The position numbers were made by a program, and so were the translations under genes. Below are positions 1-8,766 of a DNA stretch of 64,000 nt, piece by piece. Position 1 is the first letter of the stretch, and the number at the start of each line of letters is the position of its first letter. The stretch spans positions 1 to 64,000 of the forward strand of contig JALOLD010000020.1 in assembly GCA_025456145.1 (NCBI GenBank), given 5' to 3'. The DNA comes from Thermoanaerobaculales bacterium. Its GTDB lineage: Bacteria; Acidobacteriota; Thermoanaerobaculia; Thermoanaerobaculales; Sulfomarinibacteraceae. Under the pieces are notes generated by a model. The model worked only from the letters and a program-made list of their open reading frames with translations. It searched no databases and was not told the origin of the DNA.

Positions 1-2334
1 CCGGTCGCTCGACGAGGCCAGCGCCACGCCGAGGGTCCCGAGGAGCAGCGGGTGCGGCGGGTCCGATGCGGCGACGAGGCCGCGGGCGATCCTGAGGGCC
101 TGGTCGGGATCGCGCACCGCCGGGTCGCTGGCTGTCGCCAGAAGCAGCGCCAGGCTGTTGCCGGCGTCGGCCCACCCGGGCCGCAGGGCGAGGGCGTTGC
201 GGTAGGCGGTCAGCGCCTCGCGGTCGGCCTCGATCGCGGCGAGCAGGCGCCCGAGGCCGAGCTGGAGCGTCGGGTCCGACGGGCGCTGCCCGACCGCCGT
301 CCGCAGCAGCTCGACGGCGGTCCCCCGGTCGAGGCCGACGAAGCAGCGTTGGGCGAGCTCGACGAGGCGCGCCCCATCGGGCTGGCGCTCGACGACCCCG
401 GCGAGCTCGCGCCTCGCCTCGGCCCACCGGCCTTCGCCCGCGAGCCCCGCCGCTCGCTCGAGCGCCGCCTCCGGCGATCCGGCGGCGGCCGATCCTTCGC
501 CGGCCAGCGGCGTCGAGACCGCCTCGACGCTCCGTCGTACCTCGGGGTCGTCGGGGTCAAGGTCGGTGGCAAGACGGGCGTGCCGCGCCGCCTCGTCGGT
601 CTGGCCGGAAGCCGCGAGCAGCTCGGCGAGCCGCGCGTGGGCGAGGGCGTGGTCGGGCTCGAGGCGCACCGCCTCGCGCAGCTCGGCCAGGGCGGCCGTG
701 GCGTCGCCCGCCACCAGCCGGGCCTTGGCCAGGTTGAGACGGGTCACCGCATCCTCGGGCTCGAGCTCGGCGGCCCGCTCGAGCATTTCGAGGGCCTCCT
801 CGGTGCGCCCCTCGTCGAGGGCGATCAGACCGAGGTTCTCGAGGGCGTAGTGGGCCACCGGGTTGGCGGCCACCGCTCGTCGCAGCAGCGGGACCGCCTC
901 GCCGTGTCGGCCCTGGTCCAGCAGCGCGCCACCGAGCCCTTCGAGGGCGTCCACCGACCCCGGCAGGGCGTCGAGCGCGGCCCGGAAGAGCTCGGTGGCC
1001 CGCTCCCTGTCACCCCGCTCGACCAGCACCACTCCCAGGTTCTGCAGCGCCCTCGCGTTGCCGGGCCGAGCCCGGATCGAATCCTCCCAGATCGCGACCT
1101 CGTCGCCGTACAGGCGGTTGCGCGCGACGGTCAGTGCTCCCAGCGACATGCAGACCAGCGCCGCCATCGCTCCGAGCACGACGGTCCCGCGCTGCTCGGG
1201 CAACCTCCTGCCCAGGTACCACACCCCGGCGCACCCGGCGGCGACCACCGCCATCAGCGGCAGGTACATCCGGCGCTCGGCGGCGACCTCGGTGACGATC
1301 GGGACGACGCTCGAGGTCGGGGCGAGGATCGCGAAGAACCAGATCCCGAGGAAGCCGAGCCAGTGCCGCCGCCTCGCGAGCCACAGCGAGGCGAGGGCGA
1401 GGCCGAGCAGGGCCGCCCCGCCGAGCCCCAGCGCCGGCGAGAGCGCGCGGGCGATCGGCCAGTCGAAGTAGTCGAGGGACTGGGGGTGGGGCCAGACGGC
1501 GAGCCGGAGGTAGTGCCAGATCACCCCGAACTGGGTCATCAGATACTCGGCCGGCCGGAGGTCGGCGAAGCCGAGGCCGACGGTGTCGCTGCGGCCGCCC
1601 CCGGCGACCAGCGCGACCAGGATGAGCCAGGTCGCGGCGATCGCCGCCCACAGGCCGGGCCGGCGCCGCAGGCTGTCGAGGACGCCGTCGGAGACGAAGA
1701 CCGCATCCCAGGCGAGCAGCACCACCGGCAGCGCGACCGCCACCTCCTTGGTCCCCATGGCGAGGGCTGTGGCCGCCACACAGGCGGTCGCCCACACCGT
1801 CGGCCGCGCCGCATCGACGCTCCGGATCAGGCAGTACAGGGCGGTCAGAAAGAGCAGCCCGGCGAGCGACTCGGTCCTCGTCGAGACATAGGTCACCGCC
1901 TCGGTGCAGAGAGGATGGACGAGCCACACCGCGGCCACCGCCACCGCGAGCCACGGACCCGGCCGATCGGCCCGATCGGCCGAGCCGAGGCGGTCGAGGG
2001 TCCGGCGGACGACGCCGAAGAGCAGCAGGCCGGCGGCGAGGTGGATCGCGATGTTGACCAGGTGGTAGGACCACGGGTCGCGACCGCTGACCGCGTAGTT
2101 GAGGGCCAGCGAGAAGGCCACGACCGGGCGGCCGGCGACCGTCGACTGGTCGGGCGCGGACATCGAGCGGCTCAGCGGCAGCAGCGAGCGGAGGTGAGGG
2201 TTGTCGACGATGGCGTTGCCGTCGTCGAAGATGAAGGGGGCGTCCAGGGTTCCCCAGTACGCCGCCGTCCCGAGGAGCAGGAGCACGATCGGCCCGACGA
2301 TGGCAACCCGTCTGCCGAGCTCACTCGTCGCCAT
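1..2334 (-). CDS. TMTC-like polytopic membrane protein with C-terminal TPR repeats, 3' end outside the window
   Basis: The reading frame starts at ATG 2334 and is open to the left edge (778 codons visible). The N-terminal half is hydrophobic with many membrane segments. It contains a luminal-type loop motif, VHPLCTEAVTYVSTRTES, equivalent to the HPVQVESVAWISERKN motif in the protein at the right edge of the window. From about residue 370 the chain turns into degenerate tetratricopeptide repeats, for example RALQNLGVVLVERGDRERA. This layout is that of TMTC-type proteins, which in eukaryotes are O-mannosyltransferases; bacterial members are mostly uncharacterised, so glycosyl transfer is an inference. 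The start overlaps the stop of the RNase H gene by 14 nt, so it is the last visible gene of an SDR-RNase H-TMTC operon. Confidence 0.8.
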   Translation of the reverse strand, partial: MATSELGRRVAIVGPIVLLLLGTAAYWGTLDAPFIFDDGNAIVDNPHLRSLLPLSRSMSAPDQSTVAGRPVVAFSLALNYAVSGRDPWSYHLVNIAIHLAAGLLLFGVVRRTLDRLGSADRADRPGPWLAVAVAAVWLVHPLCTEAVTYVSTRTESLAGLLFLTALYCLIRSVDAARPTVWATACVAATALAMGTKEVAVALPVVLLAWDAVFVSDGVLDSLRRRPGLWAAIAATWLILVALVAGGGRSDTVGLGFADLRPAEYLMTQFGVIWHYLRLAVWPHPQSLDYFDWPIARALSPALGLGGAALLGLALASLWLARRRHWLGFLGIWFFAILAPTSSVVPIVTEVAAERRMYLPLMAVVAAGCAGVWYLGRRLPEQRGTVVLGAMAALVCMSLGALTVARNRLYGDEVAIWEDSIRARPGNARALQNLGVVLVERGDRERATELFRAALDALPGSVDALEGLGGALLDQGRHGEAVPLLRRAVAANPVAHYALENLGLIALDEGRTEEALEMLERAAELEPEDAVTRLNLAKARLVAGDATAALAELREAVRLEPDHALAHARLAELLAASGQTDEAARHARLATDLDPDDPEVRRSVEAVSTPLAGEGSAAAGSPEAALERAAGLAGEGRWAEARRELAGVVERQPDGARLVELAQRCFVGLDRGTAVELLRTAVGQRPSDPTLQLGLGRLLAAIEADREALTAYRNALALRPGWADAGNSLALLLATASDPAVRDPDQALRIARGLVAASDPPHPLLLGTLGVALASSSDR

Positions 2335-3235
2335 CGTCCGGTCCTTTGGCTGCGAGGGTCTTCCGGGCTATCGCCTTGACGCGCTCCATCTCCTCGGGCA
2401 GGTCGTCGCCGTCCACGACGTGCCAGCGGACGTCGTGCCGGGCGAGCAGCGTGGCGAGCCGCTGCCAGAGGTCGCGGTTGGCGACCGGCTTGCCGTCGCG
2501 GGTCGTCCAGCCGCGCGCCCGCCAGCCGGCGATCCACCTCGACGCGCCGTCGGCGAGGTAGTCCGACACGGTGTAGAGGTGGACCCGCACCGACCGGCTG
2601 AGCTCGGCGAGGCCGGTGCCGGCGCCGACGATGTGCATCCGGTTGGCCGACGCGCCGGGCTGGCGCCCGCTGAGCTCGCGCTCGGTCCCGGCGAAGCGCA
2701 GCAGCACCGCCCAGGCGCCGGCGTCGCGCTTGCCCGAGTGGGCGACCGCGGTGAACAGGTGGACCGCGCCGGGGTCGTCGACCGGCAGCGCCGGGCGGGG
2801 GATCGCGGCGGCGGCCAGCGCGTCGGCGCGCTCGTTCCACTGGTCGCCGGCGTGGCCCTTGACCCAGCGCCACGAGATCGAGTGCCGGCCGAGCTCGCGG
2901 TCGAGGGCCTGCCAGAGGTCGCGGTTGGCGACCGCCGTCTTGCCGGCGGTCTGCCAGCCCCGGGCCCGCCAGCCGGCGAGCCACTCGGTCACCCCCTTGC
3001 GGAGGTACTCGGAGTCGGTGACCAGCTCGACCGCGTGCGGCGCCTCGAGCGAGCGCAGCGCCTCGATCGCCGCTCTGAGCTCCATCCGGTTGTTGGTTGC
3101 CTTGGCCTCGGCGCCGCTGAGCTCGAGGGGCGAGCCGCCGCTCGGCAGGATGACCACCCCCCAGCCGCCGGGGCCCGGGTTGGGCCGGCAGCCGCCGTCG
3201 GTGTAGACCGTGACCCGGGGCCGCTCGTCGCTCAA
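2321..3235 (-). CDS. rnhA: Ribonuclease HI fused to a second, degenerate RNase H domain
   Basis: The 304-residue product contains two RNase H folds. Domain 1 (about 7-145) has all four metal ligands: D13 (YTDGG), E52 (NNRMELR), D74 (VTDSEY) and D138 (NERADAL), plus the WVKGHAG loop. It should cleave RNA in RNA:DNA hybrids. Domain 2 (about 158-292) keeps the fold signature GWRARGW..ANRDLWQ, which domain 1 also has. Its catalytic positions are replaced: A163, H201 and V223, with no NERAD motif. It therefore looks catalytically dead and may bind substrate or be structural. The start is TTG 3235, overlapping the SDR stop (TTGA), with GGGAGG about 7 nt upstream. A usual RNase HI is about 150 residues. 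A later in-frame start was not seen. Confidence 0.85.
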   Translation of the reverse strand: MSDERPRVTVYTDGGCRPNPGPGGWGVVILPSGGSPLELSGAEAKATNNRMELRAAIEALRSLEAPHAVELVTDSEYLRKGVTEWLAGWRARGWQTAGKTAVANRDLWQALDRELGRHSISWRWVKGHAGDQWNERADALAAAAIPRPALPVDDPGAVHLFTAVAHSGKRDAGAWAVLLRFAGTERELSGRQPGASANRMHIVGAGTGLAELSRSVRVHLYTVSDYLADGASRWIAGWRARGWTTRDGKPVANRDLWQRLATLLARHDVRWHVVDGDDLPEEMERVKAIARKTLAAKGPDDGDE

Positions 3236-4047
3236 CGGGCCTCCCGACGGCCACGGATCGCGAGCACCCGGATCAGCCCGTCGAGCAGCCGCGGCGTGTG
3301 GCGCGCCATGAGCACCGCGATCCGGCCGTGCCCGGTGATGACCGCCTCGCGCTTGCGCCGGACCACCGCCGAGACGAGCTTGCGCGCGGCGGTGTCGGTG
3401 GGCATCCTGAGCCAGCCGGGGACGGTCTCGGTCGCCTCGGGGTTGAACCGTCCCTGGTTGTCGACCTGGCGGATCTCCGAGTCGACGAAGCCGGGGGCGA
3501 GCAGGGTCACCGCGACGCCGCGGCCCCGCCACTCGTGGCGCAAGGCGAACGCGAGGGCGCGGACCGCGTGCTTGCTCATCGAGTAGGGCGAGGTGCCGGG
3601 CAGCGCCACGTACGACATCACCGAGCCCATGATCGCAAGACAGCCGCGGCTCGCCTCGAGGGCCTCGCGGCAGGCGAAAGCGGTCCGCAGCACGCCGAAG
3701 ACGTTGGTCTCGAGCTGACGCCGGTAGTCGTCGAGGTCGCGCCGGTGGAACCAGCCGGCGACCCCGAAGCCGGCGTTGGCGACGACATAGTCGATCCGGC
3801 CGAGCTCGGCGAGGGCCGTCGCCACCGCCGCCTCGAGCTCGCCGTCGGCGGTCACGTCGCAGCGGATGGCGACCGCCCGCCGGCCGGCCGCCCGCAGCTC
3901 GAGGGCGAGCGCCTCGAGCCGCTCCAAGCGGCGGGCGGTGAGCGCGACGTCGGCGTCGCGGCGGACCAGCTCGCGCGCCATGGCGGCGCCGATGCCGGCC
4001 GACGCCCCGGTGATCAGCGCCACCTTGCCGTCGAGCTTCCTCGCCAT
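3232..4047 (-). CDS. Short-chain dehydrogenase/reductase
   Basis: A 271-residue classical SDR. The cofactor motif TGASAGIG lies at 13-20, NAG follows beta-4, and the catalytic set is S142, Y155 and K159 (YSMSK). An Arg pair after beta-2 (ARRLERLE) suggests NADP(H) preference. The substrate cannot be told from sequence; the closest general type is the DltE/YqjQ-like oxidoreductases. The start ATG 4047 has a strong GGAGGAGGT site 7 nt upstream. A TAGGAT hexamer at 4098-4103 could be the -10. The stop overlaps the TTG start of the RNase H gene, so the two are translationally coupled. Confidence 0.9.
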   Translation of the reverse strand: MARKLDGKVALITGASAGIGAAMARELVRRDADVALTARRLERLEALALELRAAGRRAVAIRCDVTADGELEAAVATALAELGRIDYVVANAGFGVAGWFHRRDLDDYRRQLETNVFGVLRTAFACREALEASRGCLAIMGSVMSYVALPGTSPYSMSKHAVRALAFALRHEWRGRGVAVTLLAPGFVDSEIRQVDNQGRFNPEATETVPGWLRMPTDTAARKLVSAVVRRKREAVITGHGRIAVLMARHTPRLLDGLIRVLAIRGRREAR

Positions 4048-4188
4048 CGGTCGCACCTCCTCCGCCCGCACCCGCCGCGGACCCGTCGCTTCCCCGCATC
4101 CTACCCTTGCCGCCGGCAACCGGCGGCCGGCGCCGCCCGTATACTCGCACGGCGCCGCGGGAAGGTGGCGCGGGGAGGGGAGCCCACC

Positions 4189-5346
4189 ATGACCAGCAAC
4201 CGTCGTGAGTTCATCCAGCTCGCCGCGCTCGCCGCCGGCGCGGCCGGCATCGCCGGCGCGGCCCCGACGACCACCGACCGCGCCGCCCGGCCGCTCAAGA
4301 TCCTGGTGCTCGGCGGGACCGGGCTGATCGGCCCGCCGATGGTCGAGCGCGCCATCGCGCGTGGTCACGAGGTGACGCTGTTCAACCGGGGAAAGACCAA
4401 CGCCGAGCTCTTCCCGGGGATCGAGAAGCTGATCGGCGACCGGGCCGGGGACCTCTCCGCCCTCGCCGACCAGGTGGCGGCCGGCCGGCGGTGGGACGCG
4501 GTGGTCGACAACCCGGTCTCGGTCCCGCGCTGGGTCGCCGCGTTGGCCGATCTGCTGACCGACGCCGCCGATCTCTACCTCTACACCTCCTCGATGTCGG
4601 TCTACGCCGACACCTCGGTCCCCGGCGCCGACGAGGACGCACCGGTCGGCACGATCAGCGCCGAGGCCGAGGCGGCGGTGGCGAGCCACGCCGACATCAC
4701 CGGCGAGACCTTCGGCCCGCTCAAGGCGCGCTGCGAGGCCGAGGCGCGCCGCGCCTTCCTCGACCGGACGATCGTCGTCCGTCCGGGGCTCATCGTCGGG
4801 CCGGGCGACCGCTCGGACCGCTTCACCTACTGGCCGGTGCGGGTCGCCCGCGGCGGCGAGGTCCTGGCCCCGGGCAGCCCCGACGACCCGGTCCAATTCG
4901 TCGACTGCCGCGATCTCGGCGAGTGGTATGTCCGGCTGGTCGAGGACCGAGCGGTCGGGACCTACAACGGGGTCGGCCCGCGCTCGCCGATGACCATCGG
5001 CGGTCTGCTCCACGGCCTTCGGGCGACGCTCGACAACGAGATCTCCTTCACCTGGGTGCCGGCGGAGTTCCTCGCCACGCACGGCGTCGAGCCGTGGTCG
5101 GATCTGCCGGTGTGGGTGCCGCCGGCAGGCGAGTACGCGGGCTTCGCCTCGGCGAGCATCCGTCGCGCCCTCGCCGCGGGGCTCGCCTTCCGGCCCCTCG
5201 CCGAGACCGCGCGGGCGACGCTCGAGTACTGGGAGTCGCTGCCCGCCGAGCGTCGCGCCGAGCCGCGGGCCGGGCTGTCGGCCCAGAGGGAGCGCGAGGT
5301 GCTCGCGGCGTGGCATGCCCGGGACCGCGCCGAGCTTCGGCGGTAG
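4189..5346 (+). CDS. Tat-exported NAD(P)-binding epimerase/reductase-like protein
   Basis: The 385-residue product opens with a twin-arginine signal (NRREFIQLAALAAG, residues 4-17) and an Ala-rich stretch. A Rossmann motif GGTGLIG follows at 42-48. The middle has YTSSMSVYAD, VVRPGLIVGPGDRSDRFTYW and QFVDCRDLG, typical of extended SDRs of the NAD-dependent epimerase/isoflavone-reductase-like type. The usual YxxxK pair is not obvious, so catalysis may differ. Tat export implies folding with cofactor before transport to the periplasm. The start has GGGGAGGGGAG upstream. TATACT at 4140-4145 could be its -10. It is divergent from the SDR operon. Confidence 0.8.
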   Translation: MTSNRREFIQLAALAAGAAGIAGAAPTTTDRAARPLKILVLGGTGLIGPPMVERAIARGHEVTLFNRGKTNAELFPGIEKLIGDRAGDLSALADQVAAGRRWDAVVDNPVSVPRWVAALADLLTDAADLYLYTSSMSVYADTSVPGADEDAPVGTISAEAEAAVASHADITGETFGPLKARCEAEARRAFLDRTIVVRPGLIVGPGDRSDRFTYWPVRVARGGEVLAPGSPDDPVQFVDCRDLGEWYVRLVEDRAVGTYNGVGPRSPMTIGGLLHGLRATLDNEISFTWVPAEFLATHGVEPWSDLPVWVPPAGEYAGFASASIRRALAAGLAFRPLAETARATLEYWESLPAERRAEPRAGLSAQREREVLAAWHARDRAELRR

Positions 5347-5398
5347 GCCCCCGCAGGCCGGGGCAGAGCGGGCGGCTCCGACGCGGACCGGGGTCTGA

Positions 5399-6889
5399 TC
5401 AGCGCTCGGTGAGCACCTGCCGCACCGCCCGCTGCCAGCCCGCGCAGAGCTCCTCCCGGCGCGCCGGCGGCATCGCCGGCTCGAACAGCCGCTCGCGCCG
5501 CCACGAGCCCTCGATCTCGCCGGGGCCGCTCCAGAAGCCGACCCCGAGCCCGGCCAGGAAGGCGGCGCCGGCGGCGGTGGTCTCGACGAGCATCGGGCGG
5601 ACCACCGGGATCCCCAGGATGTCGGCCTGGAACTGCATCAGCACGTCGTTGACCGCGGCGCCGCCGTCGACCCGGAGCTCGCTGATCGCGACCCCGGAGT
5701 CGCGGTTCATGACCTCGACCACGTCGCGGGTCTGGTAGGCGATGCTGTCGAGGGTGGCGCGGATGATCTCGGCGCGGCCGCTGCCCCGGGTCAGGCCGAC
5801 GATCGCGCCGCGGGCGTGCATGTCCCAGTGGGGGGCGCCGAGGCCGGCGAAGGCGGGCACGACGTAGACCCCCATCGTGTCGGCCACCCGGCCGCCGATC
5901 GTCTCGGTGTCCGAGGCCTGCTCGATCAGGCCGAGCTCGTCGCGCAGCCACTGGACGGCGGCGCCGGTGGTGAAGACCGAGCCCTCGAGGGCGTAGGCCG
6001 GCGCGCCCGTGGCGTCGCAGCACACGGTGGTTACCAGACCGCCCTCCGACAGCGTGGGTGCCGCGCCGGTGTTGAGCACGACGAAGCTGCCGGTGCCATA
6101 GGTCGCCTTGACCATCCCCGGTCGCCAGCAGCCCTGCCCGTAGAGCGCCGCCTGCTGGTCGCCGGCGATCCCCGACACCGGGACCCCGGCGGGGAGAGGT
6201 CCGAGGGAGCGGGTCGTGCCGAAGACCCCGGCGCTCGGCCTGACCTGCGGCAGCATCGCCCGCGGCACGTCGAAGAGCTCGAGCAGCTGGGTCGCCCAGC
6301 GCCGCTGGTGGATGTCGTAGAGCAGGGTGCGCGAGGCGTTGGTCGGGTCGGTGGCGTGGACCTGCCCGCCGGTCAGCTGCCAGAGCAGCCAGCTGTCGAC
6401 CGTGCCGAACAGCAGGTCGCCGCTCTCGGCCTGGGCCTGGCCGTCGGGCACCCGGTCGAGGACCCAGCGGATCTTCGAGGCCGAGAAGTAGGCGTCGAGG
6501 ACGAGGCCGGTGCGCTCCCGCACCCACCCCTCGTGGCCGGCGGCGCGCAGCCGCTCGCAGATCCCGGCGGTCTGGCGGCTCTGCCAGACCACCGCCCGGT
6601 GGACCGGACGACCGGTCCGGCGGTCCCAGACCACGGTGGTCTCGCGCTGGTTGGTCAGACCGATCGCCGCGAGGTCGGCGCCCGTGAGACCGGCGGCGGC
6701 GACCGCCCGGCCCGCGACCTCGAGCGAGACCCGCCAGATCTCGTCGGCGTCGTGCTCGACCCAGCCCGGCGCCGGATAGAGCTGGGTGATCTCGGCGTAG
6801 GCGCGACCGAGGACCGTGCCGCCGCGGTCGATGACGAGCGCGGTCGTGCCCGTCGTGCCCTGGTCGATGGCGAGGACCGCTTTCGGCAT
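5399..6889 (-). CDS. glpK: Glycerol kinase
   Basis: The 496-residue protein is the length of a typical GlpK (about 500). It phosphorylates glycerol with ATP to sn-glycerol 3-phosphate in the cytoplasm. FGGY-kinase signatures are clear: AIDQGTTGTTA near the N-terminus, NQRETTVVWDRRTG, GIAGDQQAALYGQGC, YGTGSFVVLNTG and the C-terminal RVDGGAAVNDVLMQFQAD. The start ATG 6889 has AAGGAG 7 nt upstream. TATCCT at 6931-6936 on this strand could be its -10. It faces away from a monoacylglycerol-lipase-like gene at 7011, which could supply its glycerol; this link is inferred from proximity. No glycerol facilitator or GlpD gene is next to it. Confidence 0.96.
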   Translation of the reverse strand: MPKAVLAIDQGTTGTTALVIDRGGTVLGRAYAEITQLYPAPGWVEHDADEIWRVSLEVAGRAVAAAGLTGADLAAIGLTNQRETTVVWDRRTGRPVHRAVVWQSRQTAGICERLRAAGHEGWVRERTGLVLDAYFSASKIRWVLDRVPDGQAQAESGDLLFGTVDSWLLWQLTGGQVHATDPTNASRTLLYDIHQRRWATQLLELFDVPRAMLPQVRPSAGVFGTTRSLGPLPAGVPVSGIAGDQQAALYGQGCWRPGMVKATYGTGSFVVLNTGAAPTLSEGGLVTTVCCDATGAPAYALEGSVFTTGAAVQWLRDELGLIEQASDTETIGGRVADTMGVYVVPAFAGLGAPHWDMHARGAIVGLTRGSGRAEIIRATLDSIAYQTRDVVEVMNRDSGVAISELRVDGGAAVNDVLMQFQADILGIPVVRPMLVETTAAGAAFLAGLGVGFWSGPGEIEGSWRRERLFEPAMPPARREELCAGWQRAVRQVLTER

Positions 6890-6949
6890 GGTGGCTCCTT
6901 CAGGTGCGGGCGGGGCGGGTCCCCGACCCGAGGATAGGCGATCTCCGCG

Positions 6950-6984
6950 GCCCTCGCGACAAACCTTTTCGAATGTCCGGGTTA
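6950..6984. repeat. Relict arm of the palindromic repeat also present at 54612 and 60524
   Basis: Thirty-five bases between glpK and the lipase gene match the right arm of the large palindromic repeat at 54758-54792. Shared blocks are GCCCTCGCGAC, an AAACCT-type centre and GTCCGGGTT. Only one arm is present. Its outer edge merges into the TAGAAT hexamer (6983-6988) that may serve as the -10 of the downstream gene. Confidence 0.55.
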
Positions 6985-7010
6985 GAATCTCAGCAGGGGG
7001 ATGGAGCGCG

Positions 7011-7853
7011 ATGAACCACGAGGACGGCACCCTCGCGACCGACGACGGGCTCGAGCTCTACTGGCAGTCGTGGCAGCCGCCCGGCGAGCCCGAGGGGGTG
7101 CTGGTCTTCGTCCACGGGCTCGCCGAGCACTCGGGGCGCTATCTCAACCCGGTCCGGCACTTCGTCGCCCGCGGCTGGACGTGCTTCGGCTTCGACTACC
7201 GCGGCCACGGCCGGAGCCCGGGAGCGAGGGCCCACGTCGGCACGTTCGACGAGTACCTCGCCGACCTCGCCGAGGGCCACCGGCTGGCCAAGATCCGCCA
7301 CCCCGGGCAGCGGATCTTCCTGGTCGGCCACTCCCAGGGCGGGCTGCTGTCGCTGCTCTACGCGGAGAGCGGGCCCGACGACCTCGACGGGGTCGTGGTC
7401 TCGTCGCCCTTCCTCGGCATCCACCCCGACTCGCGTCCCTCGAGGCTCGCCCTCGGGGCGTCGCGGATCGCCGCGAGGCTGACGCCGAAGATGAAGCTCG
7501 CCAACCTCGCCGACCCGACCTTCCTGAGCCGCGACCCGGCGGTCGCCGAGGCCTATGTCGGCGACCCCCTGGTCAGCCGCGAGGTCACGATGGGCTGGGC
7601 GGCGGCGGCCCTCGACGCCCAGCGCAAGGTGCTCGCCGAGGCGTCGCTGATGACCCTGCCCACACTCGTCATGCAGGCCGGGGCGGACCGGCTCGCCGAC
7701 CCCGACGCGAGCCGCACCTGGGTCGCCTCGGCGCCCGCGGATCTCGTCGAGTACGTCGAGTGGGACGGCTTCTACCACGAGCTGTTCAACGAGCCGCGGT
7801 TCGACCGCCGCCAGGTCTTCGACCGGATGGAGGCCTGGCTCGAGGCGCACTGA
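7011..7853 (+). CDS. Monoacylglycerol-lipase/lysophospholipase-like alpha/beta hydrolase
   Basis: A 280-residue serine hydrolase. The oxyanion strand ends in FVHGLAEHSGRY (34-44), FDYRGHGRS lies at 61-69, and the nucleophile elbow GHSQG places Ser108. The acid is probably D226 or D230 (AGADRLADP), and the base is H256 in FYHELFNEP, a tail characteristic of monoglyceride lipases. It lacks a signal peptide, so it probably acts in the cytoplasm on monoacylglycerols or lysophospholipids. The start was chosen for a GGAG element about 6 nt upstream. A second ATG ten bases earlier is in another frame. TAGAAT at 6983-6988 may be the -10. Confidence 0.88.
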   Translation: MNHEDGTLATDDGLELYWQSWQPPGEPEGVLVFVHGLAEHSGRYLNPVRHFVARGWTCFGFDYRGHGRSPGARAHVGTFDEYLADLAEGHRLAKIRHPGQRIFLVGHSQGGLLSLLYAESGPDDLDGVVVSSPFLGIHPDSRPSRLALGASRIAARLTPKMKLANLADPTFLSRDPAVAEAYVGDPLVSREVTMGWAAAALDAQRKVLAEASLMTLPTLVMQAGADRLADPDASRTWVASAPADLVEYVEWDGFYHELFNEPRFDRRQVFDRMEAWLEAH

Positions 7854-7867
7854 CCCGCACGGCCCGC

Positions 7868-8142
7868 ACCGGGCGTGCCAGGCTCGACATTGTGCTCAGC
7901 GGCGCGCTCACGTCCGCAACGCCTCACGCACAATGTCCAGCCTGGCTCCCCCGGGAGGCGCGCCCCTGAGCAGGTGCCGAAGCAACGCAGCAGGCCGCCG
8001 CTCGCGTCGCCGGCGCGGTCGCATTCTGCCCGGTTCGCGACGAGCGACCGCGCCGGCGGCGCGACGCCGGGCCGTGCGGCCCATCGGGCCGCTCGGCCCG
8101 GAAGGCCGGCGCTCCTCAGAACTCGTACGCCTCCCCGGAGCG
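7868..8142. repeat. 275-bp direct repeat, copy 1, with interlocking inverted repeats
   Basis: This block recurs 307 bp downstream with high identity. It contains arms GCCAGGCTCGACATTGTGC (7877-7895) and its near-perfect complement at 7928-7946 (18 of 19 pairs). A second pair, 7893-7907 with 7958-7972, overlaps the first, so only one hairpin can form at a time unless a pseudoknot is made. A further G+C-rich palindrome (GGCCGTGCGGCC) lies near 8080. Open frames crossing the block are compositional and differ between copies. The stretch 7854-8532 holds no gene. Confidence 0.85.
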
Positions 8143-8174
8143 CCACCCATACGCCCTTCTGAGCACCGTTGCTC

Positions 8175-8449
8175 ACCGGGCGTGCCAGGCTCGACATTGT
8201 GCTCAGCGGCGCGCTCACGTCGGCCACGCCTCGCGCACAATGTCCAGCCTGGCTCCCCCGGGAGGCGCGCCCCTGAGCAGGTGCCGAAGCAACGAAGCAG
8301 GCCGCCGCTCGCGTCGCCGGCGCGGTCGCAGCCCTCCTCGTCCCCCTCGAGCGACCGTGCCGGCGGCGCGACGCCGGGCCGTGCGGCCCATCGGGCCGCT
8401 CGGCCCGGAAGGCCGGTGCTCCTCAGAACCCGCACGCCTCCCCGGAGCG
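8175..8449. repeat. 275-bp direct repeat, copy 2
   Basis: Second copy of the block at 7868-8142, same orientation, separated from it by 32 bp. The inverted arms are at 8184-8202 and 8235-8253. Differences are concentrated in the hairpin loop and in a short segment after position 8330, where copy 1 and copy 2 diverge. The hairpin stems themselves are conserved. Confidence 0.85.
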
Positions 8450-8458
8450 ACGACCCAG

Positions 8459-8528
8459 CGGCAACGGGAGCGGGAGCGGGAGCGGGAGCGGCAGTTGCCG
8501 CGCCAAGCCCTCAAGCCCTCAAGCCCTC
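8459..8528. repeat. Simple-sequence tracts after the direct repeats
   Basis: Four GGGAGC hexamers (8466-8489) sit between the inverted heptamers CGGCAAC and GTTGCCG (8459-8465, 8494-8500). Three AAGCCCTC octamers follow (8505-8528) and reach the 3' end of yidD. The first unit can fold as a hairpin with the hexamers in the loop. Confidence 0.8.
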
Positions 8529-8532
8529 CGCG

Positions 8533-8766
8533 CTACCGGCGGGGGGCTTTCGGCGGGACCGGGTCGAAGCCCCCCGGGTGGAAGGGGTGGCACTTGAGGA
8601 TCCGCACGACCGCGAGCCAGACGCCAACCAGCCCGTGCGTCTCGATCGCCTCGGCGGCGTAGACCGAGCAGGTCGGCTCGAAGCGGCAAGCCGGCGGCAT
8701 GAAGGGCGAGACGAACCGCTTGTAGAGGCGGATCGGGAACGCCACCGCCCGCCAGAAGGCGCTCAC
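8533..8766 (-). CDS. yidD: Membrane protein insertion efficiency factor YidD
   Basis: A 77-residue protein with the full YidD signature: an amphipathic N-terminus ([14 protein letters not shown]), then [15 protein letters not shown] and [16 protein letters not shown]. YidD helps insertion of inner-membrane proteins through the YidC/Sec route. The start is GTG 8766, which overlaps the ileS stop (GTGA), so it is read from the ileS message. This neighbourhood is unusual, as yidD commonly sits with rpmH-rnpA-yidC. Confidence 0.93.
   Translation of the reverse strand: MSAFWRAVAFPIRLYKRFVSPFMPPACRFEPTCSVYAAEAIETHGLVGVWLAVVRILKCHPFHPGGFDPVPPKAPRR

Noticed and set aside
52-2379. Long open frame on the plus strand opposite the TMTC-like gene (775 codons)
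   Set aside because: It mirrors a gene with clear TPR and membrane patterns; its own translation is Arg/Gly/Glu-rich without domains, as expected of an antisense frame in G+C-rich DNA.
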